Below are positions 61,599 to 64,000 of a stretch of DNA of 64,000 nt, in pieces; position 1 is the first letter of the stretch, and each line of letters begins with the position of its first letter. A program made the position numbers and the translations under genes. The DNA comes from Caproiciproducens galactitolivorans (GTDB lineage: Bacteria > Bacillota > Clostridia > Oscillospirales > Acutalibacteraceae): positions 280,893 to 344,892 of the forward strand of contig NZ_JAPOHA010000001.1 in the NCBI RefSeq assembly GCF_026672255.1, given 5' to 3'. The notes below the pieces were generated by a model. That model was not told the DNA's origin, ran no database searches, and saw only the letters and a list, made by a program, of their open reading frames with translations.

Positions 61599-62249
61599 AT
61601 GGACAGAGATCAAACCATTAATGAGAATATCGGACTTGTGCACGCCTGCGTAAAGCATTTTAAAGGACGCGGCGTAGAATATGACGACCTTTTTCAGGCC
61701 GGCTGCCTCGGCCTTGTCAAGGCGGTGGACAATTTTGACAGCAGCCGCGGAGTGAAGTTCTCAACGTATGCCGTACCGGTCATCCTCGGCGAGATCCGGC
61801 GGCTTTTCCGGGACGGGGGGGCGGTTAAAGTAGGCCGCGGCTTAAAGGAGCTCGCCATGCGCGCCGCGCGCGAATCCGCCGCGTTCAGCGAAAGGGAAGG
61901 GCGTTCCCCCACGGTCGGCGAGCTGGCGGATATCCTGAATGTCGAACCGGCCGAAGCCGCGCAGGCCCTCGGGGCGTCGCAGCTCCCGATTTCGCTTACG
62001 GCTTCCCCGGAAGACGGCGGCGGGCAGATCGATATCAGCGTGGATGCCGGTGATGATAAAATTGCCGAACTCCTGTCGCTGAAGCAGGTTGTTACGGAGC
62101 TTGAGCCGAAGGACAGGAGCATTATTGTTTTTCGGTACTTCAAAAGCCAAACGCAGACGCAGACGGCCGCCGCGCTTGGAATGACACAGGTTCAGGTGTC
62201 CCGGCGGGAAAAGAAAATTTTAAATGAGCTGCGGCTGAAACTGTCGTAG
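61599..62249 (+). CDS. sigF: RNA polymerase sporulation sigma factor F
   Basis: The 216-residue sigma-70-family protein has region 2 (DLFQAGCLGLVKAVDNFD, FSTYAVPVILGEIRR), region 3 and a region 4 helix-turn-helix (QTAAALGMTQVQVSRREKK). It is shorter than the Bacillus subtilis protein (255). Order and spacing with spoIIAA and spoIIAB identify it as SigF, the first forespore sigma factor, and show that the organism descends from spore formers. Confidence 0.95.
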   Translation: MDRDQTINENIGLVHACVKHFKGRGVEYDDLFQAGCLGLVKAVDNFDSSRGVKFSTYAVPVILGEIRRLFRDGGAVKVGRGLKELAMRAARESAAFSEREGRSPTVGELADILNVEPAEAAQALGASQLPISLTASPEDGGGQIDISVDAGDDKIAELLSLKQVVTELEPKDRSIIVFRYFKSQTQTQTAAALGMTQVQVSRREKKILNELRLKLS

Positions 62250-62253
62250 CGAA

Positions 62254-62298
62254 AAAAGCGGTTCCTCCATCCATATTCTGGACGGGGAACCGCTTTTG
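62254..62298 (+). terminator. terminator of the spoIIA operon
   Basis: An 11-bp perfect outer stem (62254-62264 with 62287-62297), with further inner pairing, ends in CTTTTG. It lies just after sigF. Confidence 0.75.
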
Positions 62299-62357
62299 TG
62301 ATATGATTTTGAATAGCATGATGAAAACGTTTATGAAAAAGAAAGGACGATTCTGAT

Positions 62358-62774
62358 ATGAAATCTTTTCGAAAAGAACTGCACTTTCATCTGCCGACGC
62401 GGAGAGGAATCGTAAATATTACGCCGCAGGTGGAAGAAGCACTTAAAGAAAGCGGAATCCGGGAGGGGCTGGTCCTGGTGAATGCCATGAATATCACGGC
62501 CAGTGTGTTTATTAATGACGATGAAAGCGGGCTGCACCATGATTATGAGGTATGGCTCGAAAAGCTTGCGCCGGAAAAACCGTATAGCCAGTACCATCAC
62601 AACGGTTTTGAAGACAACGCCGACGCGCATTTGAAACGCACGGTTATGGGGCGCGAAGCAGTGGTGGCGGTTACGGACGGCAAACTGGATTTCGGTACAT
62701 GGGAACAGATCTTTTATTTTGAATTTGACGGAAAACGGGACAAACGAGCTCTGATTAAAATCATCGGTGAATAA
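62358..62774 (+). CDS. yjbQ: YjbQ family protein (UPF0047)
   Basis: The 138-residue protein has the UPF0047 pattern of a small beta-barrel enzyme: [28 protein letters not shown], the [15 protein letters not shown] region with metal-type histidines and [20 protein letters not shown]. Members are called secondary thiamine-phosphate synthases by bypass activity only; the true role is not settled. A GAAAGGA site precedes the ATG. Confidence 0.88.
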   Translation: MKSFRKELHFHLPTRRGIVNITPQVEEALKESGIREGLVLVNAMNITASVFINDDESGLHHDYEVWLEKLAPEKPYSQYHHNGFEDNADAHLKRTVMGREAVVAVTDGKLDFGTWEQIFYFEFDGKRDKRALIKIIGE

Positions 62775-62777
62775 ATA

Positions 62778-62805
62778 AACCAGTCGGGCAATTTCCCGGC
62801 TGGTT
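62778..62805. terminator. bidirectional terminator between yjbQ and metA
   Basis: An 11-bp stem with one G-U pair (62778-62788 with 62795-62805) sits between converging genes; flanking A-rich and TTCTCTC runs are modest. Confidence 0.65.
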
Positions 62806-62809
62806 CTCT

Positions 62810-63730
62810 CTATTCGGAAATTTCTCCGATATTGTACGGCGTGTTCTGATAAACAAAATAATTCAGCCAGTTGGCAAACAGAAGGTGCGCATGGCTGCGC
62901 CATACAAACGGCGGCTGCTTTGTTACGTCATCGTTGGGGAAATAGTGTAATGGAATAGAGGGGTGAATTCCTTTTTTTAAATCACGGAAATATTCTTTTG
63001 CAAGTGTGTCACAGTCGTATTCGAGATGCCCGGTGATAAAAAACTGCCGGCCGTTCTTCGCGGCGACAATGTGGACACCGGCTTCATCGGATGCAGTCAG
63101 CACGACAAGGTCGCTGCATTTTTCAATATCTTCAAAGTGAACCTCGGTATTACGGGAATGCGGCGCGTAAAAATCGTCGTCGAAACCCCGGACAAGAGGA
63201 TGGCGGCAGACCAGCACATGATGACAGAAGATACCGGACAGTTTTTCGGGAAGCGAGTATTTCGGAATTCCGAAATGATAGTACAGCCCGGCTTGTGCCC
63301 CCCAGCAGATATGTAGCGTAGAATAGACGTTTTTCCGGCTCCAGGCCATGATTTTACAAAGCTCGTCCCAGTAATCCACTTCTTCGAACGGCATATTTTC
63401 AACCGGAGCGCCTGTAATAATCATTCCGTCATATTTTTCATCCTTTACCTCGTCGAACGTTTTATAAAATGTATTCAAATGAGAGGAAGAAGTATTTTTT
63501 GAAATATGCGTGGCCATTTGCAGAAGTTCAACGTCAACCTGCAAAGGCGAATTGCTTAAAAGGCGCAGAAGCTGGGTTTCGGTTTCAATTTTTGTAGGCA
63601 TTAAATTCAGTATAATGATTTTAAGCGGACGGATGTCCTGTGCAATGGCGCGCTGATGCGTCATGACGAATATATTTTCAGATTCCAGCACTTCGACCGC
63701 CGGAAGGTTCTCTTGAATTTTAATCGGCAT
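62810..63730 (-). CDS. metA: homoserine O-acetyltransferase (MetA family)
   Basis: The 306-residue protein has the MetA catalytic elements: nucleophile Cys142 in [12 protein letters not shown], and the late GHLEYD. Residue 111 in TGAPVE is glutamate, which in characterised MetA proteins goes with acetyl-CoA rather than succinyl-CoA use, so O-acetylhomoserine is the likely product for methionine synthesis. ATG 63730 follows AGGAGGATC; a longer upstream frame has no site and a membrane-like, non-family sequence. Confidence 0.92.
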   Translation of the reverse strand: MPIKIQENLPAVEVLESENIFVMTHQRAIAQDIRPLKIIILNLMPTKIETETQLLRLLSNSPLQVDVELLQMATHISKNTSSSHLNTFYKTFDEVKDEKYDGMIITGAPVENMPFEEVDYWDELCKIMAWSRKNVYSTLHICWGAQAGLYYHFGIPKYSLPEKLSGIFCHHVLVCRHPLVRGFDDDFYAPHSRNTEVHFEDIEKCSDLVVLTASDEAGVHIVAAKNGRQFFITGHLEYDCDTLAKEYFRDLKKGIHPSIPLHYFPNDDVTKQPPFVWRSHAHLLFANWLNYFVYQNTPYNIGEISE

Positions 63731-63760
63731 CGTTGATCCTCCTGTAGAGACAATGAATTC

Positions 63761-63789
63761 ATTATAGCAAACATCTATAAATACTGCAA
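63761..63789 (-). promoter_or_regulatory. promoter of metA
   Basis: On the minus strand TTGCAG (63789-63784) and TATAAT (63766-63761) are separated by 17 bases, 31 bases from the metA start. The short leader holds no room for a SAM riboswitch. Confidence 0.8.
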
Positions 63790-63834
63790 TAATACATAAA
63801 ATATTGATCGTTTGATAAAAATATAAGAAAAGCG

Positions 63835-63863
63835 TTGACATTGGTTGCTCTGCGTGGTATTAT
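63835..63863 (+). promoter_or_regulatory. probable rrn promoter P1
   Basis: Perfect TTGACA (63835-63840) and TATTAT (63858-63863) with a 17-base spacer. It is the first of two tandem promoters facing the right edge. Confidence 0.75.
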
Positions 63864-63895
63864 AGTGAAGCCGTCGAAAAACGGGGACAAAATGC

Positions 63896-63924
63896 TTGAC
63901 AAGTTCACTGAATTGTGGTAACAT
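63896..63924 (+). promoter_or_regulatory. probable rrn promoter P2
   Basis: Perfect TTGACA (63896-63901) and TAACAT (63919-63924) with a 17-base spacer, 61 bases after the first promoter. Confidence 0.75.
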
Positions 63925-64000
63925 GTTAAACGTTCTCCTGTGAAGTTTGACGGAGAACCAGGACCTTGAAAATTAAACAACGAAAGAATTAAGGAACCCG
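63925..64000 (+). other. probable leader of a ribosomal RNA operon, cut by the window edge
   Basis: After the tandem promoters comes a short hairpin (GTTCTCC 63931-63937 with GGAGAAC 63952-63958) and then CCTTGAAAATTAAACAACG, the type of sequence that lies just before 16S rRNA in Firmicutes. The rRNA gene itself is beyond the window. Confidence 0.6.

Noticed and set aside
63731..63834. SAM riboswitch before metA
   Set aside because: The promoter lies 31 bases from the start codon; there is no room.
1..64000. CRISPR array, prophage or intact insertion sequence
   Set aside because: No regularly spaced repeats, no phage structural genes and no complete transposase were seen; the only mobile-element trace is the recombinase fragment near 12 kb.

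Overview
The window looks like chromosomal DNA of an anaerobic, spore-forming member of the Clostridia. An Oscillospiraceae/Ruminococcaceae-type genome is my best guess, made from gene content and not from any search. The evidence is a complete Rnf electron-transport operon, the spoIIAA-spoIIAB-sigF sporulation operon, BadF/HgdC-type dehydratase activases, strong GGAGG-type ribosome binding sites, frequent GTG/TTG starts, and the apparent leader of an rRNA operon at the right edge. Base composition is moderate (roughly half GC) and most genes are tightly packed.

Layout. 0.5-2.1 kb: a YtcJ-like amidohydrolase. 2.2-6.4 kb: a decayed nonulosonic (legionaminic/sialic) acid cluster, in which an epimerase (neuC/legG), a CMP-sugar synthetase (neuA/legF) and a CBS-nucleotidyltransferase (ptmE-like) are intact while a LegC-like aminotransferase and two or three other genes survive only as fragments. 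6.4-11.5 kb: single metabolic genes (glycerol dehydrogenase, MFS exporter, FMN reductase, a tiny lipoprotein, a methyltransferase, a nucleoside phosphorylase). 11.5-12.5 kb: an insertion scar with the C-terminal end of a large serine recombinase fused against a 5'-truncated Cys-rich gene, beside tRNA-Leu(CAA).

12.5-19.6 kb (minus strand): one long operon apbE - NusG-II-domain gene - Gx-transporter-like gene - rnfCDGEAB, with a near-consensus promoter before apbE and a strong terminator after rnfB. ApbE supplies covalent FMN to RnfG/RnfD, and the complex couples ferredoxin:NAD+ oxidoreduction to ion pumping. 19.7-22.5 kb: a dCache-PAS-PAS-GGDEF-GAF diguanylate cyclase. 23-27.8 kb: ybaK, trmB, the methionine ABC importer metNIQ, and corA.

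28-39.1 kb (plus strand): a nucleoside uptake and salvage island of a LacI-family regulator with its own palindromic operator, deoB, deoD-like phosphorylase, BMP-family binding lipoprotein, ATPase, two permeases, deoC, cdd, a HAD phosphatase and a pyrimidine-nucleoside phosphorylase. Together they import nucleosides, split them, and feed deoxyribose/ribose phosphate to central metabolism.

39-64 kb: an ABC exporter, a cyclophilin, an unknown helical protein, exonuclease III, a beta-CASP metallo-hydrolase, a two-gene dehydratase-activase system, a catalytically degenerate aspartate-carbamoyltransferase-like protein carrying a PyrI zinc tail, a second FMN reductase, yebC, a zinc-ribbon/pseudokinase/PASTA membrane protein, a polysaccharide deacetylase, a DUF3810 membrane metallopeptidase, a LURP-one-like protein, valS, folC, the spoIIA operon, yjbQ, metA, and finally tandem promoters that probably drive an rrn operon. 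The items most worth a second look are the ATCase-like pseudoenzyme and the zinc-ribbon pseudokinase.
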